NCBI RefSeq assembly: GCF_000226295.1
Contig: NC_016025.1
Location: 682,001-746,000 of the forward strand
Direction of reading: 5' to 3'
Source of the DNA: Chloracidobacterium thermophilum B
GTDB lineage: Bacteria; Acidobacteriota; Blastocatellia; Chloracidobacteriales; Chloracidobacteriaceae
Length of the DNA stretch: 64,000 nucleotides
Numbering within the stretch: the first letter of the stretch is position 1; every line of letters begins with the position of its first letter. Of this stretch, positions 1 to 7,106 are shown piece by piece. A model generated the notes under the pieces. The model was not told the DNA's origin, ran no database searches, and saw only the letters and a list, made by a program, of their open reading frames with translations. The position numbers and the translations under genes are program-made.

Positions 1-297
1 ACAGCCGGTCGGTTCAACCACGCCGAGCACGGCATTGGCGGCAATGGCGGCATCCACAGCCGTGCCGCCCCGCTTGAGGATTTCGACGGCCACCTGCGTC
101 GCCAGCGGCTGACTGGTGCAGGCCATGCCGTGGCGCGCGATGACTTCCGAGCGCGTCGCAAAGGCGCGCCCCGTAATGCGGTCTCCCGGCACCGGACGCC
201 CCGGCACCCCACCGGGCGTTCCAGCTAGTGAATGACTGAGGCACACCGCCCCCAGAATGACAACGAGGATACGAGCCAAACCGGCTTTCCGGTTCAT
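1..297 (-). CDS. gamma-glutamyltransferase, N-terminal fragment cut by the window edge
   Basis: The reading frame starts at an ATG at 297 and stays open for 99 codons to the first base, so only the N-terminus is visible. It begins with a hydrophobic signal-like segment (residues about 6-22). Then comes the typical start of the gamma-glutamyltransferase large subunit: a [18 protein letters not shown]-type stretch followed by [19 protein letters not shown], where the GG-A-DAA core is the family hallmark. The enzyme would act in the periplasm on gamma-glutamyl compounds such as glutathione. The catalytic threonine lies outside the window, so activity cannot be judged. A complete paralogue lies at 942-2675 with a thioesterase gene in between. 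Confidence 0.85.
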   Translation of the reverse strand, partial: MNRKAGLARILVVILGAVCLSHSLAGTPGGVPGRPVPGDRITGRAFATRSEVIARHGMACTSQPLATQVAVEILKRGGTAVDAAIAANAVLGVVEPTGC

Positions 298-442
298 GGT
301 CACACTCCATTTCCACATTTGCGGGCACAGCCCAGGCACTTCAAAATGAATGCCAAGACTTGATGACCTTCACAACTTGGGAATGCCATGCCAACGCTTT
401 CCCTTCCCCCCAAGTCAGATGCTTTCAACCACAGGGAACCGT

Positions 443-928
443 ATGCCACCCACCAACCTGGAACGCTTCCAACGCCTCATCAACACCACCATGGCTGAAC
501 ATAGCCCCTCGCCACTGGCACGCTGGCTGGGGGGAACACTCAGACACGCTGAACCGGGCAAGGCCACGTTCGTCTTTACCGTCCGCGAAGAAATGACCAA
601 CCCGGCCGGCATCCTGCACGGGGGTGCGGCCGCAGCCATCATAGATGAAGTCATTGGAGCAACGGTTCACGGCACACTTGAGACAGAGTTTTTCTACACC
701 TCAGTCAACCTGACCGTTGACTTTCTCGCCAGCGCACCGGCTGGGGCGACCATCACAGCAACCACTCAGGTCGTACGCCAAGGCAAAACCATCATCAATG
801 TTGAGTGCTGGTTGCACGATGCGGCAGGCGTGCCGCTTGCCCATGCCACGAGTAACATGCTGCGTACCACCGTACCGGTGCGCAAACATGTTTCAGACCC
901 AGTCCTACGAAGCCAGGCAAACGTATGA
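443..928 (+). CDS. PaaI-like hotdog-fold thioesterase
   Basis: A 161-residue single-domain hotdog protein, the usual length for PaaI/YbgC-type acyl-CoA thioesterases. The conserved segment NPAGILHGGAAAAIIDE (about residues 51-67) carries the HGG turn and the acidic residue on the long central helix that define the family. It probably hydrolyses a small or aromatic acyl-CoA in the cytoplasm; the substrate cannot be read from the sequence. The ATG at 443 was chosen because an AGGGA element lies just upstream and the protein then starts in line with the family. An upstream in-frame extension to 350 has no such support. It lies alone between two leftward gamma-glutamyltransferase genes. Confidence 0.85.
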   Translation: MPPTNLERFQRLINTTMAEHSPSPLARWLGGTLRHAEPGKATFVFTVREEMTNPAGILHGGAAAAIIDEVIGATVHGTLETEFFYTSVNLTVDFLASAPAGATITATTQVVRQGKTIINVECWLHDAAGVPLAHATSNMLRTTVPVRKHVSDPVLRSQANV

Positions 929-941
929 TGTGCTCCAGCCG

Positions 942-2675
942 CTAGTAGCCAACCGCGAGGGCGTCAGGGTTGCGGGGGTCACTGGCGCCCAACCGGATGC
1001 CGGTTTCATCAATCATGACGCCTTCCGCATCACCGTTGTAGCGCGGCACGATGTCCAGCCGGTGTCCTTTGGCCTCCAGCGCGCGTCTGGTGTCGGCGGT
1101 CATCCCATAAGGCTCCCACATCACCACATCCGGCAGCCACTGGTGATGCAGACGCGGCGCATCAATCGCCTGCTGGAGATTCATTTTGTGGTCAATGATG
1201 TTGATGACCACCTGCACCACGGTGGAAATGATGGTCGGCCCGCCGGGACTGCCAATGGCAAACCAGGGCCGGCCCTCCTTGAGAACAATCGTCGGCGTCA
1301 TGGACGACAGCGGACGCTTGCCGGGCGCAATGCAGTTGGCTTCTCCCTGCACCAACTGGTAGTAGTTCGGCACTCCCGGCTTGACCGCAAAATCATCCAT
1401 TTCGTTGTTGAGCAGAATGCCTGTCCCCGGGACGGTCACACCCGACCCATAGGGGCCATTGAGCGTGTAGGTATTCGTCACGATGTTCCCTTCGGCATCC
1501 ACGACGGTGAAGTGCGTCGTCTCGGCGGCTTCCGAAACTGGCGCGTCCAGTCCTGGACGGATGTCGGTGCTGGGTGTGGCGCGCTGCGGATCAATCGTCG
1601 CGCGGCGTGTCCGGGCGTAATCTTTCGAGATGAGTTCCGCAACCGGAACTTTGACAAAATCAGGATCGCCCATCAGGGTGGCCCGGTCGGCAAAGGCGCG
1701 CCGCATGGCCTCGATAAGCAGATGGCTGGCTTCCGCCGAGCCGGCCCCAAGGGCGGCCAGGTTGTCGCCTTCGAGCTGGTTGAGCACGTTGAGCAGTACA
1801 ATGCCGCCGGAGCTGGGTGGCGGGAAGGTGATGATCTCGTACCCCCGGTACGTCCCCCGGAGTGGCTCGCGTTCCACCGGACGGTAGTTCTTCAGATCAT
1901 CGAGGGTGATGTAACCACCATTGGCGGCCATGGCGGCAGCAATCCGCCGGGCGGTTTCGCCCTCGTAGAACTCGCGTGGTCCGCGCTTTTCCAGACGTGC
2001 CAGCGTGGCCGCCAGTTCCGGCTGGCGGAACACTTCGCCTTCCTCATAGTAGTTACCGTCCCGATGGAAAATCCGGCGGCTGTCGGGAAACTTCTCCAAC
2101 CGCTCGGCAATACGCAGGCCGCGGGAGAAAGCGTAACTGACCGGAAACCCCTCCTGTGCCAGCCGCCGGGCCGGGGCCACAACCTGCGCCCATTTCAGCC
2201 GCCCGTACTTGCGCAGTGCCAGACCGAAACCGGCCACCGTACCGGGAACCCCCACGGCAGCATAGCCCAGGGTTGATTTCTCCGGGATGGGATTGCCGTT
2301 GGCGTCAAGGTACATGTCGCGGCTTGCCCGGGCGGGCGCGGTTTCCCGGTAGTCAATGGCCGTTGTCCGGCCGTCCGCCATGCGGATGAGCATGAAGCCG
2401 CCGCCGCCGATGTTGCCAGCAACCGGGAAGGTCACGGCCAGCGCCAGCCCGACGGCCACGGCCGCATCCACGGCATTGCCGCCTTCCTGCAAAATTTTTA
2501 CCCCGACCTGCGAGGCAAATGAGCTGGCCGAAGCCACCATGGCGCGCCTGGCGCGCACCGGCTGCCGCGCCACCTGCCCTTTCGTTTTCGGCGGCAACAG
2601 GGCGGCGAGGCAGACCAGGATCAGGAAGCTGCGCCCGGCAAGCTTCCAAAACAACGGTATCGAACAGGGTTTCAT
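942..2675 (-). CDS. ggt: gamma-glutamyltransferase (complete)
   Basis: A 577-residue preproenzyme of normal length. An N-terminal hydrophobic segment (about 10-27) suggests export. The large-subunit region contains GGNAVDAAVAVGLALAVTFP (about 65-84) and the glycine-rich NIGGGGFMLIR. The autocleavage site is at ETTHFTVVD, making Thr386 the expected nucleophile at the start of the small subunit, followed by the NTYTLNGPYGSG substrate-loop region. Known role: hydrolysis or transfer of the gamma-glutamyl group, as in glutathione salvage. All key motifs are present, so it is probably active. It lies 30 bp downstream of the ChaN-like gene on the same strand and is probably co-transcribed with it. 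Confidence 0.93.
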   Translation of the reverse strand: MKPCSIPLFWKLAGRSFLILVCLAALLPPKTKGQVARQPVRARRAMVASASSFASQVGVKILQEGGNAVDAAVAVGLALAVTFPVAGNIGGGGFMLIRMADGRTTAIDYRETAPARASRDMYLDANGNPIPEKSTLGYAAVGVPGTVAGFGLALRKYGRLKWAQVVAPARRLAQEGFPVSYAFSRGLRIAERLEKFPDSRRIFHRDGNYYEEGEVFRQPELAATLARLEKRGPREFYEGETARRIAAAMAANGGYITLDDLKNYRPVEREPLRGTYRGYEIITFPPPSSGGIVLLNVLNQLEGDNLAALGAGSAEASHLLIEAMRRAFADRATLMGDPDFVKVPVAELISKDYARTRRATIDPQRATPSTDIRPGLDAPVSEAAETTHFTVVDAEGNIVTNTYTLNGPYGSGVTVPGTGILLNNEMDDFAVKPGVPNYYQLVQGEANCIAPGKRPLSSMTPTIVLKEGRPWFAIGSPGGPTIISTVVQVVINIIDHKMNLQQAIDAPRLHHQWLPDVVMWEPYGMTADTRRALEAKGHRLDIVPRYNGDAEGVMIDETGIRLGASDPRNPDALAVGY

Positions 2676-2705
2676 CAGGAATGCGCCACGCTTGGTTACA
2701 GCCTT

Positions 2706-3662
2706 TCAGGGCTTGGGTTTGACACTGAGCACCACGAAGTCGCCGAGTTTGCCAAAACGCGCCACGTCAAACGTTTCCGGGTCATCGGCATCGGCAACGA
2801 CCGTCACCATGAGCATGCGGGTGCCCTTGCGGTAGGCGGCCAGGTGCTCCGGGATTCCCAGCCCTTCTTCGCTGTGGAAGCGTCCGTTGAGGTGTATGAC
2901 AAGGGCCCGTGGCACCTGGGCCAAAGTCTCGGCAATGGCATGGGCCATCCCGGCATCCCACAGCGACTGGGCATCAAGCATGCGCGAAAGGTTCGGCATC
3001 TGGCGTTCCCCGTCGGCGGCGGCCGCGCCGTGCATCCCGGACATCAGGCTGCGGAATTTGGCTTCGTAATCGGCCGAAGCAGCTCCGTAGGGCAATGGCG
3101 GCAGCAGTGCCCGGGCCGGCTGGGAAAGCCTGGTCAGGGCGTCGCGCCCTTCACGTCCAACGAGGTTCACGTAGCGGCGTGGCGGATTGGCCGCCACGAC
3201 CGGCAGGCGCTGGGCTCTGGCGAACTCCACCAGCGGACGATAGTCGCTCTGGTAGTTGTTCCACGGACGACTGCACGCCAGAAACTGGGTTTCGGGAATG
3301 AGACCGGCCAGATACTCATCGAGAACAAGCTGCACGTCCCGCTCGAACATCTCCAGCGAGAGCACCACCTGCCGCTTTTCGGCGGCGGTATCCGTACCGT
3401 AGCGCGCGTGGGCAGCCTGAAGCAGGTCGCGCTGGAGCGCGTGCGCGCCGGGGTCATCGTGGGACTCGCCAATGAATACCACCTCGACCCGCGCCAGTGC
3501 GGCCATAATGTCATCGAGCGTGCCCGGCTGACCGTCCGGCTTGTAGATGCGATAAGCCGGAACGGCTGCCTGGCGGTGCGTTTCCTGTGCCATGACATTT
3601 CCCATGACGGCCACCATAAACCATCCGGTAAGGAGATATGCCACCCAATGTTTTCTGTGCAT
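2706..3662 (-). CDS. ChaN-like (haem-binding uptake, Tiki-superfamily) exported protein
   Basis: A 318-residue protein beginning with a signal peptide (hydrophobic residues about 8-24, cleavage likely near VMA-QET). The body matches the ChaN/DUF399 family: VFIGESHDDPGAHALQ near residues 56-71, a glutamate-containing SLEMFERDVQ segment, and YLAGLIPETQF followed by RPWNNYQSDYRPL. The family is related to TraB/Tiki-type metalloproteins, and some members bind haem. The real function of this protein is unknown. It is the first gene of a probable two-gene unit with ggt. The upstream space is AT-rich and abuts the toxin-antitoxin-like pair, so this gene probably has its own promoter there. Confidence 0.8.
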   Translation of the reverse strand: MHRKHWVAYLLTGWFMVAVMGNVMAQETHRQAAVPAYRIYKPDGQPGTLDDIMAALARVEVVFIGESHDDPGAHALQRDLLQAAHARYGTDTAAEKRQVVLSLEMFERDVQLVLDEYLAGLIPETQFLACSRPWNNYQSDYRPLVEFARAQRLPVVAANPPRRYVNLVGREGRDALTRLSQPARALLPPLPYGAASADYEAKFRSLMSGMHGAAAADGERQMPNLSRMLDAQSLWDAGMAHAIAETLAQVPRALVIHLNGRFHSEEGLGIPEHLAAYRKGTRMLMVTVVADADDPETFDVARFGKLGDFVVLSVKPKP

Positions 3663-3859
3663 AGCAGAATCGTTTCAGGACTTACGTGAATATCATCCTG
3701 ACAGTGCCAAAACCTATTATATCCAAAGCAGCATTCGATTTTTCAACGGCCATACCAAGATAAAAAGCTTTCCTACCTACAATGCCATGTCGAGACATGT
3801 GAGGAAAGGAATATACCGATCAAAGAACATTTATAATAACATTGATACCCATGTCCAAT
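3663..3859. other. AT-rich intergenic spacer with a short palindrome
   Basis: A spacer of 197 bp between chaN and the YgiT-type gene, visibly richer in A and T than the surrounding genome. At 3786-3799 it holds a perfect 6-bp inverted repeat (CATGTC, two bases, GACATG), which could be an operator or a weak hairpin. It is upstream of chaN and downstream of the toxin-antitoxin-like pair. No gene is seen in it. Confidence 0.5.
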
Positions 3860-4114
3860 TCATTCAGTGGAGGCCCTGACTTGAAAAGATTGACCCAGCG
3901 GCTGAAACTCTGCAACCTCCTGTCTTTCCAGTTTCTGCCGAATCTGATTAAAGCGTCTGACAGTTTCGATGGAATACAATCGTTCACCGCAGTGCAGGCA
4001 TACATCTGCATGCACCTTGAATACAGCAGTATGGATACCACCCCTGAGAAGTTTTTCTACCTCTTTCTCAACCAATTCGCCACCACATACAGGGCACTTA
4101 TCAAAAGGCTTCAT
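3860..4114 (-). CDS. YgiT-type zinc-finger antitoxin-like protein
   Basis: An 84-residue protein with an N-terminal CPVCGGEL zinc-knuckle and a second CLHCGERLY knuckle about 30 residues later. This four-cysteine arrangement is that of YgiT/MqsA N-terminal domains. No helix-turn-helix region follows, so it is the short form. The ATG at 4114 overlaps the TGA of the upstream DUF4258 gene as ATGA and has an AGGAG element just upstream, so it is preferred over the in-frame ATG at 4135. In the known arrangement this family follows a DUF4258 or RelE-like gene and is thought to neutralise it. That pairing is the basis for the antitoxin call; binding is not shown by sequence. Confidence 0.78.
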   Translation of the reverse strand: MKPFDKCPVCGGELVEKEVEKLLRGGIHTAVFKVHADVCLHCGERLYSIETVRRFNQIRQKLERQEVAEFQPLGQSFQVRASTE

Positions 4115-4425
4115 TTCTTTCTCCTGATATGCCAATCAATCCATCGGTCAGGGTCAGGGCGGTACACAGTGATCAACACTGCCCATTGCGTTGCGTGATT
4201 ATAGGCCCAAACACTGTGAATGGGCTGACCGACAAAACTTTCACCGTAGATCAGGCAACTCGGATAAGGCTTGTCGGATGGATAATCTTCGATGATCTCA
4301 CCGTGCAGGACACTATAGAAGATTTCATCAAAGGAAAGATGGTCTGCCTGTGCTTCTTGATCAGCGTGGTCAGTGATATGAATGCGATGGTAACGGATGG
4401 CATCAATGATCGCTTGAATATCCAC
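4111..4425 (-). CDS. DUF4258 protein, candidate toxin partner
   Basis: A 104-residue protein with the DUF4258 pattern: an N-terminal helix carrying ITDHADQEA, then EIIEDYPSDKPYPSCLIYG, and a C-terminal HSVWAYNHATQWAVLITVYRPDP strand region ending in a basic tail. DUF4258 proteins are small and RelE-like, and usually precede a YgiT-type zinc-finger gene in presumptive toxin-antitoxin loci. The start is a GTG at 4425 with an AAGG element upstream. It is the first gene of the pair and its stop overlaps the next start by four bases, implying translational coupling. The toxin role is inferred from family context only. Confidence 0.72.
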   Translation of the reverse strand: MDIQAIIDAIRYHRIHITDHADQEAQADHLSFDEIFYSVLHGEIIEDYPSDKPYPSCLIYGESFVGQPIHSVWAYNHATQWAVLITVYRPDPDRWIDWHIRRKK

Positions 4426-4865
4426 AAGATGACCTTGCCAAACAGATTCTGGTTACTCTTTGTAGAGCAATGCACTGAGATTGCAAAGGGCTGGCCAACC
4501 GATGCGAGCCAAAACGCCCGGACTTTCAAGCAAGCCGATCCGCCGCCAATGGCTGCACGCCGCACAGCTATCTCCACGGACAGCAAGCACTTCAGACGCA
4601 CATCAACCTGCCCTTTCCCTGTGTTTCGTTCACTCCACACCAACCGCCAAACCTTGCCCAGTGTACCTGCTTCCTGGAGCAGCCCTGCCACCAGATACCA
4701 GCTTGGCCGCGATGGGCGAGCCGAATCTGTGTGCTCGCTCAGCCTCGGTCAGATATATCCGCAGATCGTTGATCGGCACGTCCGGCAGGAAATTTCTTCC
4801 CCCTAACCATGTCACTTTTGGTCTCATGCCCATAAGCTTGTGTCACCTGCGTAAGTCCCAATTGT
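4426..4865. other. 440-bp region with no supportable gene
   Basis: The region lies upstream of the DUF4258 gene and downstream of the esterase gene. Short leftward frames cross it (a 67-residue one from 4833 and another starting at 4691), and their products overlap in different frames. Neither resembles a family I recognise. Together they could be the remains of one frameshifted gene, starting at 4833 near the sequence MRPKVTWLGG. It could equally be non-coding DNA brought in with the toxin-antitoxin-like pair. Confidence 0.4.
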
Positions 4866-5852
4866 TCATGGCTTCTTTTTCAGGGCTTTTGCCGGTTCGG
4901 CCCGCAGCGACGACGCCAGCGTACGCCAGCAAAAGCCAAAGGCCGCCTCGCTGCGCGCAAGGAGAAAAGCCCAGCCGTGACCGCCGGAAGCCAGCGTAAA
5001 CTCGTGGGGTATGCCAAGGGACTCCAGGGTTTCATGCAGCCGCTGATTGCCGACATCAAAGCGGTAGCGGTCTTCCGAGCCAACATCGAAGTAGATTTTG
5101 AGCTGGCGCAGGGCCGCAGCCTGCCGGCGCGCCAGCGTCAGAGGACTGTGCTGGTCAAAAAACTCCGGGTCCGGCGGATCGCCATACAGTTTGGTGGCGA
5201 GTCCGTAGCGCCACGTTCCGATGCGGTCATCGGCTCCCTGGGGCGGCCGCGGCACCTCGGTAAAGATGGCGGCGCAGTGCGCGGCAACACCGGCAAAAAG
5301 CTGCGGATGCTTGAACGCAATAAGCAAAGCGCCATAGCCACCCATGGAAATGCCGGCCATCAGGCGTCCGGCGCGCGTGCCGAGCGTGCGGTACCGCTGC
5401 TCGATGAAGGGCAGAAAGTCCTGCACGATGGCGTCTTCGTAGCGTTCGCCCTGCCTGGCATTGATGTAGAAGCTGTTTTCACCGCGTGGGATGGCCACGA
5501 TGAATTCGCCCACCTGCCCCCTGGCGCGCAGGGCATCCAGCGCTGCCTGGACACCCCGGCGCTCCCAGTCACGCTCGTCATTGAACATGCCGTGCAGAAA
5601 AATGACGAGCGGGTAACGCCGCTCCGGCGACGTGCGGTATGACGGCGGCAGCGACACCGCATAAGGCACCTCCCGCCCCAGGCTGGCCGAGTGAAACACC
5701 CCGTAGTCCATCGCGTCCGTCTTTCCCGGAAGCGGCTCTGTCGGCGTCTGAACCGCCTGCCCCACCGCCGCCGTGCCAGACAGGCCAACCCACCCCAGAA
5801 GCCACAGCCAACCCAGAAACCACAGCCGGTTCAGGCTTCGGATGGGCTTCAT
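4866..5852 (-). CDS. exported alpha/beta-hydrolase, esterase (FrmB/antigen 85-like) family
   Basis: A 328-residue protein with a tryptophan-rich signal or anchor segment (about residues 8-32). An esterase-family alpha/beta-hydrolase fold follows: the oxyanion strand YPLVIFLHGMFNDE, the nucleophile elbow AGISMGGYGA (G-x-S-x-G), DVGSEDRYRFD carrying the likely acid, and GGHGWAFL carrying the catalytic histidine. The substrate is unknown; family members cleave carboxylic esters, feruloyl esters or act as mycolyltransferases. Its ATG overlaps the TGA of the upstream AhpD-like gene (ATGA at 5849-5852), so the two are translationally coupled. Confidence 0.85.
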   Translation of the reverse strand: MKPIRSLNRLWFLGWLWLLGWVGLSGTAAVGQAVQTPTEPLPGKTDAMDYGVFHSASLGREVPYAVSLPPSYRTSPERRYPLVIFLHGMFNDERDWERRGVQAALDALRARGQVGEFIVAIPRGENSFYINARQGERYEDAIVQDFLPFIEQRYRTLGTRAGRLMAGISMGGYGALLIAFKHPQLFAGVAAHCAAIFTEVPRPPQGADDRIGTWRYGLATKLYGDPPDPEFFDQHSPLTLARRQAAALRQLKIYFDVGSEDRYRFDVGNQRLHETLESLGIPHEFTLASGGHGWAFLLARSEAAFGFCWRTLASSLRAEPAKALKKKP

Positions 5853-6253
5853 GACGCACCGGAGCCTGACGAGGACGCGCCAGCGGCAGGCGGTGTCGTG
5901 GGAAAGTGGTTGAGGTTGAGGCGCTCGGCGCAGCGATCCGACAGGTCAATCATGGCAGCAGCATTGATGGCGGCCGCAATGCAGATGGTTTCGCTGATTT
6001 CTTCCTTGGTCGCCCCCAGTTCGAGGGCTTTCTTCATGTGACCGTCCAGACAGCCTTCGCACTTGGCCACCAGCGAAGCCGCAATCGAGATGAGTTCCTG
6101 GATTTTCGGATCGAGCACCCGCCGCTCCGGGGTGTAGTACAACTCCTTGTAGTAAGCCCCATAGACTTTCTTCATGCGCGGTTCGAGCATGGAGTAGGAC
6201 TTGGTCGGGGCATTTCCGGCGGTCGGAATCAAAGGCTCCTGCGTGTCAGACAT
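5849..6253 (-). CDS. carboxymuconolactone decarboxylase/AhpD-like protein
   Basis: A 134-residue protein of the carboxymuconolactone decarboxylase fold. The core is KIQELISIAASLVAKCEGC followed by LDGHMKKALELGATKEEI. The C-x-x-C pair (CEGC) and the downstream histidine are the redox-active signature of AhpD-like alkylhydroperoxidase members. Its role is likely to be a small thiol-dependent peroxidase or a related dehydrogenase-like activity. The C-terminus is a low-complexity Ala/Gly/Ser tail. The ATG at 6253 was preferred because the domain starts soon after and an AGGGGA element lies about 11 bases upstream. The gene is coupled by a 4-bp overlap to the esterase gene. Confidence 0.83.
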   Translation of the reverse strand: MSDTQEPLIPTAGNAPTKSYSMLEPRMKKVYGAYYKELYYTPERRVLDPKIQELISIAASLVAKCEGCLDGHMKKALELGATKEEISETICIAAAINAAAMIDLSDRCAERLNLNHFPTTPPAAGASSSGSGAS

Positions 6254-6386
6254 GAACGTTACTTTCCCCTGTAGGCCTGGCTCCGGGCGGGCCAGTCGTG
6301 GTGACGCCAGCGCACAAAACGACTGCCGGCAGGCGGTTCGGCGGGACGCGAACGGCGGCAAGCCCGCCGGCTCACCGCCGTGAACC

Positions 6387-7037
6387 TTACTTCGTCTTCA
6401 CCAGTTCCAGTTTTTCGGTAAAGGAGCGGTCGCCGTAGTTGATGGTCAACTCGACCATGTTCTTCCTGGGCACAAGCGAAATCCGCATGGCGTCGCTCTG
6501 GGGTGCGCCGGGTGTGAATTCAATGGGGCGCGAAGCCACGATGGGACCATCGGGCGTCTCGGTAAAGACGTTGCCCGGCACGAGGAACGTTCCACCCTCG
6601 CCGCTGGGCTGGAAGCTCCGCACCTGCATCCCCATTTTGGGAGCAAGCCCCTTGGGCACGATGGTCAGAACATAGTCGCCCGGCTCAAATTCCCGACCGA
6701 AAAACTTGACGCGGGTCTTGAGGGTCAGATGGGCCACGGGCCAGGTCCGGGTGCTGTAGAACTGGTTGCCACCATTTTCAATGTAGCCAAAGGTCTGCGG
6801 CCCCCAAGGCAGATTCAGATAGCGAACCATCACCGCATCGGCCACGTTGCCGAGCCTGGCTGAGGTCGTCTGAATGGTCGTCGCCTTGCGGGGATCGTTT
6901 TCACCCATCCCCATCTGCCCTTGCCCCATCTCCGCCGGGGCAGCCGGCTGCGCCAGGGCGGCGGGCGGGAAGATTCCGGCAGAACTCAAGCCCAGCAGGG
7001 CCACCAGGGTCAACGCTCCGGTACGAACAACGGTCAT
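6387..7037 (-). CDS. secreted protein, possibly DUF2911-like
   Basis: A 216-residue protein with a classical signal peptide (basic N-terminus, hydrophobic residues 9-25, cleavage near ALA-QPA), then a Gln/Gly/Met-rich linker and a beta-rich domain. Segments such as NLPWGPQTFGYIENGGNQF and FGREFEPGDYVLTIVPKG resemble DUF2911-type extracytoplasmic proteins, in which a predicted beta-sandwich follows the signal peptide. No catalytic motif is visible and the function is unknown. A good AGAGGAAG ribosome binding site lies 8 bases before the ATG. It appears to be a single transcription unit. Confidence 0.6.
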   Translation of the reverse strand: MTVVRTGALTLVALLGLSSAGIFPPAALAQPAAPAEMGQGQMGMGENDPRKATTIQTTSARLGNVADAVMVRYLNLPWGPQTFGYIENGGNQFYSTRTWPVAHLTLKTRVKFFGREFEPGDYVLTIVPKGLAPKMGMQVRSFQPSGEGGTFLVPGNVFTETPDGPIVASRPIEFTPGAPQSDAMRISLVPRKNMVELTINYGDRSFTEKLELVKTK

Positions 7038-7106
7038 TGGATTGCTTCCTCTCGGAATGGATTGAAGTTTTTTCGAGGTGTTTCATCAAACACCTCACAC
7101 GCTTCC

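Noticed and set aside
717-2276. Long rightward open frame opposite the gamma-glutamyltransferase gene
   Set aside because: It is antisense to a gene with all catalytic motifs, and its predicted product is a low-complexity His/Arg/Gly-rich chain typical of GC-rich antisense frames.
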